A DNA stretch of 64,000 bases, from assembly GCF_001648155.1 (NCBI RefSeq), contig NZ_CP015199.1, positions 1,808,501 through 1,872,500 on the forward strand. Reading direction: 5' to 3'. The DNA is from Chryseobacterium glaciei. Its GTDB lineage: Bacteria > Bacteroidota > Bacteroidia > Flavobacteriales > Weeksellaceae. Positions within the stretch are counted from its first letter, which is position 1. Every line of letters starts with the position of its first letter. The translations under genes were made by a program, and so were the position numbers. Below, piece after piece: positions 40,806 to 48,640 of this stretch. Below the pieces are notes generated by a model. It worked only from the letters and a program-made list of their open reading frames with translations, had not been told where the DNA came from and searched no databases.

Positions 40806-41561
40806 TTAAACTGATGTTTTTAACCATTCCGATTTGGAAAGATAATTCTGATCGGGATAATAAATGAAAAGGCAATTTCTTCCTTTTATTGTATTAATGA
40901 TTGGTTGTGTAAGATCTCTTGGAACAGCAGGACATCCCCAACTTCTTCCGATCCTCTTATGCACTGCGGCAAAATCATCACTTACATAATCAGCTCCGTG
41001 CATTACGATGGCTCTTTTGTAAGCTGCATCATTAAAGCCTTTATCCATTCCCAGCAATCTTAAAGAATACCCGTTGTCTCCGTTATAAGTAGCATCTGTG
41101 ATATAAAATCCTAAGCTGCTTTGAAGTGAACTGTTGGTATTCGAAAAGTTAGTGGCAAATTCTTCACCCGTATTCTTTCCGTGTGCTACCAGTGAATTGA
41201 ATAATACTTTCTTTTCTTCTGTGTCAATCACCCAAAGTCTTTTCGTGTTAGAAGACATCGAAAAATCGCATACCGTTAATAAGTGAGCATCCTGATTAAG
41301 CAAACCAGCTTTCTTTAAATTCTCAAAACCTGTTAAAGCTTTAAAGAAAACTTCTTCGTTAAGTTCGTGCCCTGCTTCAAATGTAATTGATTTGTACAAT
41401 GCTTCTGATGAAGATACTGTAGTGATTTTTTCAGTTTTAGTTTCGTTTAATCTTTCAATTTTTGTAGTGATTTCATTCTTTACTACCGCTTCTTTTGGAG
41501 ACAGATAAAATGAAGTCGTAACCATGTAAACAATACCTAATACGCTATAAAATCCTTTCAT
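40806..41561 (-). CDS. Murein L,D-transpeptidase (YkuD-type catalytic domain)
   Basis: A 251-residue secreted or membrane-anchored enzyme (N-terminal helix at 3-20). The catalytic motif is IVMHGADYV (His) and RSWGCPAVP (Cys), the HxGx...SxGC pattern of L,D-transpeptidases, between about residues 185 and 220. Such enzymes form 3-3 crosslinks in peptidoglycan or attach proteins to it. The protein is of the larger Bacteroidota subtype. Promoter TTG/TAAATTTG at 41592-41617. The cupin gene is immediately downstream. Confidence 0.87.
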   Translation of the reverse strand: MKGFYSVLGIVYMVTTSFYLSPKEAVVKNEITTKIERLNETKTEKITTVSSSEALYKSITFEAGHELNEEVFFKALTGFENLKKAGLLNQDAHLLTVCDFSMSSNTKRLWVIDTEEKKVLFNSLVAHGKNTGEEFATNFSNTNSSLQSSLGFYITDATYNGDNGYSLRLLGMDKGFNDAAYKRAIVMHGADYVSDDFAAVHKRIGRSWGCPAVPRDLTQPIINTIKGRNCLFIYYPDQNYLSKSEWLKTSV

Positions 41562-41591
41562 TCAATATTATGTTAAATTCAAATTAGTAGG

Positions 41592-41617
41592 CAAATTTAT
41601 AAAAACATAATTACCAA
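41592..41617 (-). promoter_or_regulatory. Predicted promoter of the L,D-transpeptidase gene
   Basis: On the minus strand TAAATTTG (41592-41599), with TTG (41615-41617) 15 nt upstream. It lies 31 nt before the start codon. Confidence 0.5.
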
Positions 41618-41688
41618 GCAGTTAAAAACGAAAGAAGTTTAACTCAATTTAAGAAACTTTAACTTCCTGATTCTGTGAATTAAAAGGC

Positions 41689-42132
41689 TTATTTTTGCGA
41701 ATCAGGAGCAAATTCTAAGCTTACGGAATTCATGCAATAACGCAGTCCTGTAGGCTTCGGACCATCATCAAAGACGTGCCCCAAATGCGAGTCACACCTT
41801 TTGCAAAGCACCTCTACTCTTTCCATTCCGTATGCATTGTCTTTTTTATAATATACGCCTTCTTTATCTGCTTCAAAGAAACTTGGCCATCCGCAACTAC
41901 TCGAAAATTTTGAAGTAGAACGGAATAAATGATTTCCACAAACGGCGCAATAATAATCTCCGATTTCGTCAAATTCATTGTATTTTCCGGTAAAAGCTCT
42001 TTCTGTTGCGGCTTCTCTGGCGATCGCATATAAATCTGGAGCTAAGATCTTTTTCCACTCTTCATTGGAAATATCAAGTTTAGTAGTATCTGTTCTTGAA
42101 TAATATGGATTGTTTTTTGCTTCGTTTTCCAT
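41689..42132 (-). CDS. msrB: Peptide-methionine (R)-S-oxide reductase
   Basis: A 147-residue repair enzyme reducing methionine-R-sulfoxide. The two zinc CxxC motifs are CAVCG and CKRCDSH; the core reads SSSCGWPSFFEAD, HLGHVFDDGPKPTG and RYCMNSVSLEF with the catalytic Cys (RYCMNS). The length is usual for cytosolic MsrB, and no signal peptide is present. It is the only gene between the transpeptidase gene and the palindromic repeat at 42159. Confidence 0.96.
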   Translation of the reverse strand: MENEAKNNPYYSRTDTTKLDISNEEWKKILAPDLYAIAREAATERAFTGKYNEFDEIGDYYCAVCGNHLFRSTSKFSSSCGWPSFFEADKEGVYYKKDNAYGMERVEVLCKRCDSHLGHVFDDGPKPTGLRYCMNSVSLEFAPDSQK

Positions 42133-42158
42133 AAGAATTATTTAAATATTTAAATTAA

Positions 42159-42318
42159 ACCACAAAAGAGACAAAAGTTTTTAACGCTTTTAATCTTTGA
42201 AGTTTAAAAATTAACAATCTAAAGTTCACAGAAGTAGAAAATCTTAGATTTTAAAAAAACTAATGTGCTCTTAAAAAACTTTTTTAATACAGCAAAAACT
42301 TTTGTGCCTTTTGTGGTT
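42159..42318. repeat. Imperfect palindromic intergenic element, AACCACAAAAG type
   Basis: The ends are a 25-bp inverted repeat with two mismatches: AACCACAAAAGAGAC...AAAAGTTTTT on the left (from 42159) and AAAAACTTTTG...CCTTTTGTGGTT on the right (to 42318). The interior is A+T-rich and noncoding, 160 bp in all. A degenerate copy of one arm lies near 14822-14860. Confidence 0.7.
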
Positions 42319-42360
42319 AAAGCTTTTACTTAATATTAAATAGTTTCATACCAAATTTAG

Positions 42361-42368
42361 TAAATTTG
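42361..42368 (+). promoter_or_regulatory. Predicted -7 box five bases before the DUF445 start
   Basis: TAAATTTG matches TAnnTTTG and ends five bases before the ATG at 42374, so the transcript may be leaderless. Confidence 0.5.
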
Positions 42369-42373
42369 AGAAT

Positions 42374-43618
42374 ATGAATGATGAAGCGAAAAGAAAACAG
42401 TTAAGAAAATATAAAGCATTTGCCACGGGACTCTTTGTGTTGATGGCCATTGTGTTTATTATTACCACGATTCTCCAGAAATCAAATGATTCACATTGGA
42501 TTGGATATGTGCGTGCTTTTTCTGAAGCGGCAATGGTTGGTGCGTTGGCCGATTGGTTTGCTGTTACCGCTTTATTTTGTCATCCGCTTGGTTTGCCGAT
42601 TCCACATACTAATTTGATTGAAAACAGCAAAGAAAGGCTTGGAGACAACTTGGGAAGCTTTGTCGTGTCTAATTTTCTTTCCCCTCAAAATATACGTCCT
42701 TATATTCAGAAACTTAAAGTTTCAAATTTTGTTGGAGAATGGCTTACTAAGGAGAAAAATCAGGAAATTTTAATTAAAAACCTTTCCGATATTGTGTTGG
42801 ATATTCTGAATAAGCTAGATGATTCTACGGTAAGCAGTTTCATCAGTAAAAAGGTTTCGGAAATGACGGATGATATTAAATTGAACAAAATCATCGGAAA
42901 CGGAATCAACTATCTTTTAGACAAAAACGATCATCAGAGAATTATCACCAACCTCTCCAAACAAATCAAAGATTATATTATTGAAAATGATGAAATGATT
43001 CAGAAACGCGTAAAAGAGGGAAGTTATTCTTTTATTCCGTCTTTTGTTGACAATAAAATTGCAGATAAGATTGCCAGCGGGCTTGCAGATTTTTTCAAAG
43101 AAGTGGAAGAAGATCCTGAACATGATATCAGAACTTTGATCACAAAAAAGATCTATGAATTTTCAACTGATTTAAAAGAAGATCCAAAATGGGAAGATGA
43201 ATTTAAAGACATTAAAAATAATTTTCTTAAAAACGATAAACTAGACGAATATTCTAACGATATCTGGTTTTCCATTAAAAAAACTTTGATGAAAGAACTT
43301 CAAGACGATGAATCTTCATTAAAAAATTATCTTTCTAAAAACCTGAATGAGTTTTCGGAAAATCTTAAAACTGACGAAAAACTTCAAAATAAAATAGATC
43401 ATTGGGTTCGTGTCACCGCTTACAAATACATTCTTAAAAATACCCATCAATTCGGAAACCTCATCAGTTCAACCGTTGGCAACTGGAAAGGTAAAGAATT
43501 AAGCGAAAAACTGGAATTAGAAGTCGGAAAAGATCTCCAATTTATTCGCGTTAACGGAACTTTGGTCGGCGGATTGGTTGGTTTGATTATCTACACGATC
43601 TCTCATTTCTTCATCTAA
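42374..43618 (+). CDS. DUF445 membrane protein
   Basis: A 414-residue inner membrane protein of the YheB/DUF445 family. An N-terminal helix (17-37), EAAMVGALADWFAVTALF (about 55-75) and LPIPHTNLIENSKERLGDNL are the family signature. A long helical, charged cytoplasmic or periplasmic coil spans about 100-385 and a C-terminal helix (GGLVGLIIYTISHF) ends the protein. The function of DUF445 proteins is unknown; some affect envelope integrity. The next gene follows by 26 nt. Confidence 0.88.
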   Translation: MNDEAKRKQLRKYKAFATGLFVLMAIVFIITTILQKSNDSHWIGYVRAFSEAAMVGALADWFAVTALFCHPLGLPIPHTNLIENSKERLGDNLGSFVVSNFLSPQNIRPYIQKLKVSNFVGEWLTKEKNQEILIKNLSDIVLDILNKLDDSTVSSFISKKVSEMTDDIKLNKIIGNGINYLLDKNDHQRIITNLSKQIKDYIIENDEMIQKRVKEGSYSFIPSFVDNKIADKIASGLADFFKEVEEDPEHDIRTLITKKIYEFSTDLKEDPKWEDEFKDIKNNFLKNDKLDEYSNDIWFSIKKTLMKELQDDESSLKNYLSKNLNEFSENLKTDEKLQNKIDHWVRVTAYKYILKNTHQFGNLISSTVGNWKGKELSEKLELEVGKDLQFIRVNGTLVGGLVGLIIYTISHFFI

Positions 43619-43644
43619 TAAACTAAAACTACGATAACCAAACC

Positions 43645-44529
43645 ATGAAAAAACTTTTAACGCTATTATTATCTTTAAGTTTAACACTATTTCTCTGTCA
43701 GAAAGTTGAATTAAAGAAAATAACAGATTCATCTCAGATTTTCAAAGGAGAAATTGCAGGCGTTCCTGTCACAATGCAACTTTATTATGCAGGAATTGCC
43801 GATTGTAGTCTCTATCAATATTTTGTGGACGGATGGTATTATTACGATAAATATCAGAAGAAAATTCCGTTAACAGGCATTTACGATTATGGAAAATTGT
43901 CTTTGTATAATTTTGGGACTAAGCAAAAGCAGAATTCTAAAAAATTCAGAGACAGCATTACTTCACCTCAAAAAGTAGAGAAAACTTCAGAAATCGCAGA
44001 AGCTTTGCATCCTAAAGAGTCTATTATTTTTGAGCAAAATGATAAAGAAAATCCTATTTTGGGTAATTTTTATTTGAATGAAAAAACTCAGCCAGCAAAA
44101 TTATTCACCGGCAATGATATGATTTACCGTTACAATAATTATTTGATTTTACCCAATAATAAAAAGATCAACACCTTTGATTTTATTAATAAACATGGAG
44201 GAAATCAATTAATTTCTTACGCTTCGGGAGAAAACGGAAATCGTGTTTTGCTGTATTTTGAAGAATCATCAAATTTCAATGCATGTGGAAGATGTGGTGC
44301 AAGTGAAGGCGAAAAAGGGTATCGGGTTTTGTACTTCACAAAAGATTGGAATTATAAAAGTTACGAAGAATTTCTCACAGAAAGCTGCCTTGAAAATATG
44401 TACGACACGAAAGAAACAAAATCCAAAGACAGAAAAACTTTAACTTTTAAAGTAAACAAAACGGAATCTACACCAGATTATACATTTACGGTTGATATAA
44501 AAAATGCATCTGTTAGAAAGTCAAAATAA
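43645..44529 (+). CDS. Secreted protein of unknown function, 294 aa
   Basis: The N-terminus MKKLLTLLLSLSLTLFLCQ is a signal peptide. The mature part contains FKGEIAGVPVTMQLYYAGIADCSLYQYFVDGWYYYD, a beta-rich, Tyr-rich stretch, and a CGRCGAS motif near residue 215 that might bind a metal or form a disulfide. I do not recognise the family. It may share a transcript with the DUF445 gene, 26 nt upstream, and ends at a bidirectional terminator. Confidence 0.7.
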   Translation: MKKLLTLLLSLSLTLFLCQKVELKKITDSSQIFKGEIAGVPVTMQLYYAGIADCSLYQYFVDGWYYYDKYQKKIPLTGIYDYGKLSLYNFGTKQKQNSKKFRDSITSPQKVEKTSEIAEALHPKESIIFEQNDKENPILGNFYLNEKTQPAKLFTGNDMIYRYNNYLILPNNKKINTFDFINKHGGNQLISYASGENGNRVLLYFEESSNFNACGRCGASEGEKGYRVLYFTKDWNYKSYEEFLTESCLENMYDTKETKSKDRKTLTFKVNKTESTPDYTFTVDIKNASVRKSK

Positions 44530-44558
44530 AAAAAGAGAGTTTTAAAAACTCTCTTTTA
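44530..44558. terminator. Bidirectional terminator hairpin
   Basis: AAAAGAGAGTTTT pairs with AAAACTCTCTTTT, flanked by A and T runs, between the convergent secreted-protein gene and pyrD. Confidence 0.88.
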
Positions 44559-44560
44559 AT

Positions 44561-45598
44561 TTATCTAGGCAATCTACTTGCTCTTTTTAAAATTTCTTTG
44601 TTGATTTCGTTGATCAATTCAGGGCCTTCATAAATAAATCCGGTGTATAACTGAATTAAAGTAGCTCCTGCATTTAATTTTTCAATCGCATCTTTTGCAG
44701 AGTGAATTCCGCCAACTCCGATGATTGGGAAAGCTCTGTTGCTTTTATCTGAAAGATATTTGATCATTTTTGTACTTCTCTCACGAATTGGTTTTCCGCT
44801 TAAACCTCCATTTCCTATTTGTTCTAAAGCCTCAGCTGAAGTTTTTAATCCTTCTCTATTTACCGATGTATTGGAAACTACAATTCCGTCGATTTTTGTT
44901 TCTGCAATCAATTCAATGATTTCATCAAGCTGCTGATTGTTCAAATCCGGAGCTATTTTCAGCAATATTGGTTTCTGTACAGATTTCGATTGGTTGATTT
45001 TTTTAACCTCCGTAATCAATTCACGTAAATATTCTACATCTTCTAGTTTTGCATGACTTCCGACATTCGGACAGCTTACATTCAGTACAAAATAATCTAC
45101 GTGAGGATGAAGACCTTCGAAACAATCCAGATAATCTTGCGTGTAATTTTCCGGGTTTGTATCTGTATTTTTTCCGATGTTTCCACCGATGATTATTTTT
45201 CCTTTATTGCCTTTCAGTTTTTCGATCGCTGCTTCCAAACCGTCGTTGTTGAAACCCATTCTATTAATGATTCCGCCGTCTTCTATTAAACGGAACAATC
45301 TTTTCTTAGGATTTCCGGCTTGTGCTCTTGGCGTTACCGTCCCGATTTCTACAAATCCAAAACCTAAATCTCCCAGTTCGTTAAACAACACGGCATTTTT
45401 ATCAAAACCAGCTGCCAATCCAACAGGATTTTTAAATTTTAATCCGAAAACTTCTCTTTCCAGACGTTTATCTTCAATAGGTTTAGGAAAAAATAATTTG
45501 GTAAGAAATCCAAAATTTTTAAGCATTGAAAAAGTAAAGTGATGAACTTCTTCAGGATCAAATTTGAAAAGGATCGGGCGAATAAGCGATTTGTACAT
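44561..45598 (-). CDS. pyrD: Dihydroorotate dehydrogenase (quinone), class 2
   Basis: A 345-residue membrane-associated enzyme of pyrimidine synthesis, oxidising dihydroorotate with FMN and passing electrons to menaquinone. The N-terminal amphipathic helices ([27 protein letters not shown]) are the class 2 membrane anchor. [37 protein letters not shown] with the catalytic Ser and [14 protein letters not shown] are the core motifs, followed by [28 protein letters not shown] for FMN phosphate. A TATTTTTG box lies at 45614-45621. Confidence 0.97.
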   Translation of the reverse strand: MYKSLIRPILFKFDPEEVHHFTFSMLKNFGFLTKLFFPKPIEDKRLEREVFGLKFKNPVGLAAGFDKNAVLFNELGDLGFGFVEIGTVTPRAQAGNPKKRLFRLIEDGGIINRMGFNNDGLEAAIEKLKGNKGKIIIGGNIGKNTDTNPENYTQDYLDCFEGLHPHVDYFVLNVSCPNVGSHAKLEDVEYLRELITEVKKINQSKSVQKPILLKIAPDLNNQQLDEIIELIAETKIDGIVVSNTSVNREGLKTSAEALEQIGNGGLSGKPIRERSTKMIKYLSDKSNRAFPIIGVGGIHSAKDAIEKLNAGATLIQLYTGFIYEGPELINEINKEILKRASRLPR

Positions 45599-45723
45599 TG
45601 AAAAAAAGTTTTACAAAAATACTCATTTTAAAATTAATGTTTGATTAACGTATGATATTTTATGTAAAAATGTTTTATAAGTATCATCTATAAAACACAA
45701 TCTTATGCAAAATCAGCGGGATA

Positions 45724-45892
45724 TTTTTAACGCAAAGGTTTATTTTACTGAAATACATATTTTAAGGAGCAAAGAATTAATCAACAAGTTGATTTGATGA
45801 AGGTATATTTTCAAGCTTCGCGCAGCAAATTTATTTGCCTTTGCTTTTCTAAAATCAAAATTTTGAATAATTAAATCTTTGCGTTTAAATAA
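45724..45892. repeat. Palindromic intergenic element, AACGCAAAG type, second copy
   Basis: The ends AACGCAAAG (45729-45737) and CTTTGCGTT (45877-45885), and the flanking TTTTTAACGCAAAG and CTTTGCGTTTAAATAAC, match those at 36393-36556. The interior differs but keeps GGAGCAAAG and CTTTGC arms. It is 169 bp and noncoding. Confidence 0.72.
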
Positions 45893-45900
45893 CCGTAAAG

Positions 45901-45981
45901 TTTGTCATTTCGTAGAAATCTAGACTCGAATCTTTCATCTGATTTTCTAATACTATGCTTAGATCCTTTCAGGATGACAAA
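45901..45981. repeat. Palindromic intergenic element, TTTGTCAT type
   Basis: TTTGTCATTTCG...AATCTAGAC on the left is the inverted counterpart of CTTAGATCC...AGGATGACAAA on the right. It is 81 bp, directly beside the AACGCAAAG element. Together with 45599-45723, where I see nothing but A+T-rich sequence and a promoter box for pyrD, this fills the 409-bp gap before the pseudouridine synthase gene. Confidence 0.6.
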
Positions 45982-46007
45982 ATGTATGGTAATAAAAATG
46001 TGAAAAT

Positions 46008-46703
46008 TTAAGAATAAGCGCTCAAATCGAACTTCAAAATATCTCCTACTCTTTTGAACTCATCATCTATAGTGGCATTCACCGTAATTCTTTCGTTGGA
46101 AATAGGATGATTGAAAATCAATTGATGGGCGTGAAGTGTCATTTTGTTGATTTCGAATGTTTGAAGCCACAATTTATTCTGTTTATTGCAACCATGTTTT
46201 CGACAACCTAAAATCGGATGCAAAATATGTTTAAAATGTTTTCTCAGCTGATGAAATCTTCCCGTTTCAGGAATGGCTTCAACTAAACAATATCTTGAAG
46301 TTTGATGCTTTAAAAATGGCAAATCTATTTCCGAAGTCTGTAAGCGGTGATAATAGGTAATCGCGTTTTGCTTGACTTCGTTTTCATTAACCAAATCATA
46401 ATCTATGGTTTCCTCTTCTTTCGCCCAACCCCGAAGAATAGCGATGTATTTCTTTTCCACTTCTCGTGATGCAAACTGATCGCTCATAGTTCTCAAGGTT
46501 TCTTTATCTAAAGTGAACAACAAAACACCCGAAGTTTTTCGGTCAAGACGATGAACAGGATAAACTTTTTGTCCAATCTGGTTTCTTAATTCCTGAATAG
46601 CATAAGTATCGGCTTCTCCTGCATAAAAAGATTTATGAACCAATAATCCGCTTGGTTTATTGATGGCAATAAGATGTTCGTCGCGATAAAGAATTTCTAA
46701 CAT
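46008..46703 (-). CDS. RluA-family pseudouridine synthase (TruC-like)
   Basis: A 231-residue RNA pseudouridine synthase without an S4 domain. The active-site Asp lies in VHRLDRKTSGVLLFTLD; the beginning LEILYRDEHLIAINKPSGLLVHK and the later PETGRFHQLRKHFKH and GCRKHGCNKQN segments fit the short TruC/RluA branch (tRNA U65 or a related position). The target site cannot be assigned from sequence. A TTG/TACTTTTG promoter ends only four bases before the start codon. Confidence 0.9.
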   Translation of the reverse strand: MLEILYRDEHLIAINKPSGLLVHKSFYAGEADTYAIQELRNQIGQKVYPVHRLDRKTSGVLLFTLDKETLRTMSDQFASREVEKKYIAILRGWAKEEETIDYDLVNENEVKQNAITYYHRLQTSEIDLPFLKHQTSRYCLVEAIPETGRFHQLRKHFKHILHPILGCRKHGCNKQNKLWLQTFEINKMTLHAHQLIFNHPISNERITVNATIDDEFKRVGDILKFDLSAYS

Positions 46704-46707
46704 TCGA

Positions 46708-46736
46708 CAAAAGTAGAAATTTCAAATCTATTCAAT
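46708..46736 (-). promoter_or_regulatory. Predicted promoter four bases before the start codon
   Basis: On the minus strand TTG (46734-46736), 18 nt, TACTTTTG (46708-46715), then four bases to the ATG. It points to a leaderless transcript of the pseudouridine synthase gene. Confidence 0.6.
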
Positions 46737-46794
46737 AAAAACCTTCGTTAAAAATTACTCTTTCGATTTTCGCAAACTTGTGTTGTTGAATAAA

Positions 46795-46827
46795 AACCTA
46801 ACGGGTGTTGGAAACCCGTTAGGTTTG
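46795..46827 (-). terminator. Terminator-like hairpin
   Basis: AAACCTAACGGGT pairs with ACCCGTTAGGTTT (13 bp); on the minus strand it is followed by TTTTT. No minus-strand gene lies upstream now, so it may belong to a lost gene or to the repeat element that follows. Confidence 0.6.
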
Positions 46828-46892
46828 AGTTTTGCGGTAAAAGTAGAACCTTTCAGCTGATTTAGCCCTGATTGAACGGCATGTTTGAGCTC

Positions 46893-48278
46893 ATTTTTCA
46901 TGAATTGGCGCGGCGGCTCCGCCGTAGTTGTGGTCGGAAGATTTTTTTTTCGACTTTTTCGTTTTTCGTTTGAGTTTATTTTTTATATTTATCTGTGATA
47001 CTCCTTAATTATGTCAGTTTTTAAAGACCATAAAATTTCTCTCAAAAACATTTTAAATTTTATTCCAGAAGCTCTTTTATGTCATCTTTCCTCAACCACT
47101 AAAGTAGATTACTACAGTAAGGTCTTACATGGAAAGTAAATGTTTTATTTGCTTTTGTTCTGTATTTTCGATAATGAAAAATTAAGCCAAAGAACTTTAG
47201 AAGATACTTTTAACAGTAGTGGCTTTAAAGCTTTATTTGGATTAGGAGAAGAAGAGAAAATCCGTCGTAGTTCAATTTCGGAAAGACTGTCAAAAATAGA
47301 TGTCAATTATTTCAAAGAAATCTACGAACAAATGTACGGACAGTTCTCGGAACTTTATGATAAAACGGAAATCGAAAAATACAATTTGATTCGGGTAGAT
47401 AGTACCACTGTTTCTGAAGCTTCATCAAGATTGAAAGAAGGAATGAGTAATAATAGTGGAAAGAAACTATTAAAATTCAGTTTTTCATTTGACGGAATTC
47501 TTCCTTCCGGAGTTGAAGTTTTTAATGAACAACAATATTCATCAGAAGATATAGCCCTTCCCGAAGTTATCCTTAAAGAAAAGAAAAAAGAAGAACATTA
47601 TTGTAATATTTATGTAATGGACAGAGGCTTGCAGTCTGCCAAAACAATGATGAACTTTGACGAGAAATCGATAAAATTCATCATCAGATTAAAGGAAAAC
47701 CGAAAATTTGAGGAAATGGAATCTTTCTTAACCTCGGAAGCATCCGCAAATGGGATGAATGGGAGATCATTAAAGACAGCAAAGTACAAATTTTTGCACG
47801 AAGACCTATTGAAAGCAAGAACGGAAAATCTTGTAAACTAGAAACAGAGTTTCGTTTGGTTATTATTAAAAACCAGAAAACAGAAAAAGAATTTTGGTTT
47901 CTGAGCAATGAATTTGAACTCTCAGCTAAAGAAATCTCCGATTATTACAGGAAACGATGGGATATAGAAGTATTTTTCAGGTTTCTCAAACAAGAACTGA
48001 ACCTTACCCATTTGGTTTCACTCAACAAAAATGGGATCCAAGTAATGGTTTATATGACCATGATTGCTTCAATGCTTCTCCTGATCTATAAAAAAGCAAA
48101 TAATCTGGGGTATAAAACAGCTAAAAGAAGAATTGCTATGGAATTAAGAGATATGATCACTGCCATATTAATCATTTTTGCCGGTGGAAATCCCGATAAG
48201 GTTTTTAAAACATAAACCTATCGGAATTTCTTCCGACCATGACTAGCGGCAAAGCCGCCGCGCCAATTCATGAAAAAT
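46893..48278 (+). mobile_element. IS4-type insertion sequence, decayed, about 1.39 kb
   Basis: Terminal inverted repeats of about 48 bp bound the element: ATTTTTCATGAATTGGCGCG and the following bases to GGTCGGAAGA (46941) on the left, mirrored from TCTTCCGACC (48229) to CGCGCCAATTCATGAAAAAT (48278) on the right. Each arm contains its own small GC-rich hairpin (GGCGGCTCCGCC, GCGGCAAAGCCGC). The interior holds a broken IS4-family transposase with DDE and YREK motifs. No target duplication is recognisable. The outermost bases may belong to the host palindromic element instead. Confidence 0.75.
47011..48215 (+). pseudogene. IS4 family transposase, interrupted
   Basis: Reading starts at ATG 47011 (MSVFKDHKISLKNIL) and meets an in-frame TAA at 47137-47139, directly before MFYLLLFCIF. 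The frame continues to 47841, but the conserved sequence shifts to the -1 frame near 47700-47750 (there it reads KWDEWEIIKDSKVQIFARRP). The second part runs to 48215. DDE residues: Asp in RVDSTTVSE, Asp in VMDRGLQSA, Glu within YRKRWDIEVFFRFLKQ (the YREK signature). Each break alone would abolish a full-length product. It is flanked by its inverted repeats. Confidence 0.85.
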
Positions 48279-48388
48279 AGCGAGTAGAGAAAGCAGGTTC
48301 CAGGCTCCTGAAAATCTTAATTCTCATATTTCAATTAAATATCAGCTAAATTTCTTTACATTCGTAGAAACAGAAAAGTCTAAAAATT

Positions 48389-48589
48389 ATGGTAGACTAT
48401 TTTAATTTTTTCAAATCACTGATAATCATCTCGATCATTACAGGTGCTCTTACCTTGGCTGCCACAGATCCTAAAAAGCACCGAACAATAAGAATATTAT
48501 TATTGATTATTGCAGTTATTTTATTCATTATCGGTTTAGGCGGATACTTTTTAATGTCTGTCTCGAATGTAGGTTCTTACCGATATTAA
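48389..48589 (+). CDS. Small two-helix membrane protein, 66 aa
   Basis: A 66-residue protein with helices at about 8-25 and 35-55 and a short polar loop ATDPKKHRTI. It starts MVDYFNFFKSLIIISI with ATG at 48389. I do not recognise a family. It lies between the insertion element and glyS on the same strand, 51 nt before glyS, with a separate -7 box for glyS between them. Coding potential is supported by the clean hydrophobic pattern only. Confidence 0.5.
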   Translation: MVDYFNFFKSLIIISIITGALTLAATDPKKHRTIRILLLIIAVILFIIGLGGYFLMSVSNVGSYRY

Positions 48590-48610
48590 TATTTTCCCAA
48601 TAAAAAACAT

Positions 48611-48618
48611 TATTTTTG
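48611..48618 (+). promoter_or_regulatory. Predicted -7 box of glyS
   Basis: TATTTTTG matches TAnnTTTG, 22 nt before the ATG at 48641. Confidence 0.5.
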
Positions 48619-48640
48619 TGCTTCAGACGTTAAAAAAATT

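Larger units (their letters stand above)
46851..48313. repeat. Conserved-looking palindromic element split by the insertion sequence
   Basis: The left part (46851-46892) reads TTTCAGCTGATTTAGCCCTG, then GATTGAACGG and GTTTGAGCTC; the right part (48279-48313) reads AGCGAGTAGAGAAAGCAGG, then CTCCTGAAA. Outer ends TTTCAG and CTGAAA pair. From memory this left/right combination forms one uninterrupted intergenic RNA-like element in related genomes, with a variable hairpin in the middle. Here the mobile element 46893-48278 occupies that middle. Confidence 0.5.

Noticed and set aside
47700..47860. Programmed -1 frameshift in the IS4 transposase
   Set aside because: IS4 elements normally use a single frame, no convincing slippery heptamer was seen, and a separate in-frame stop already disrupts the gene.
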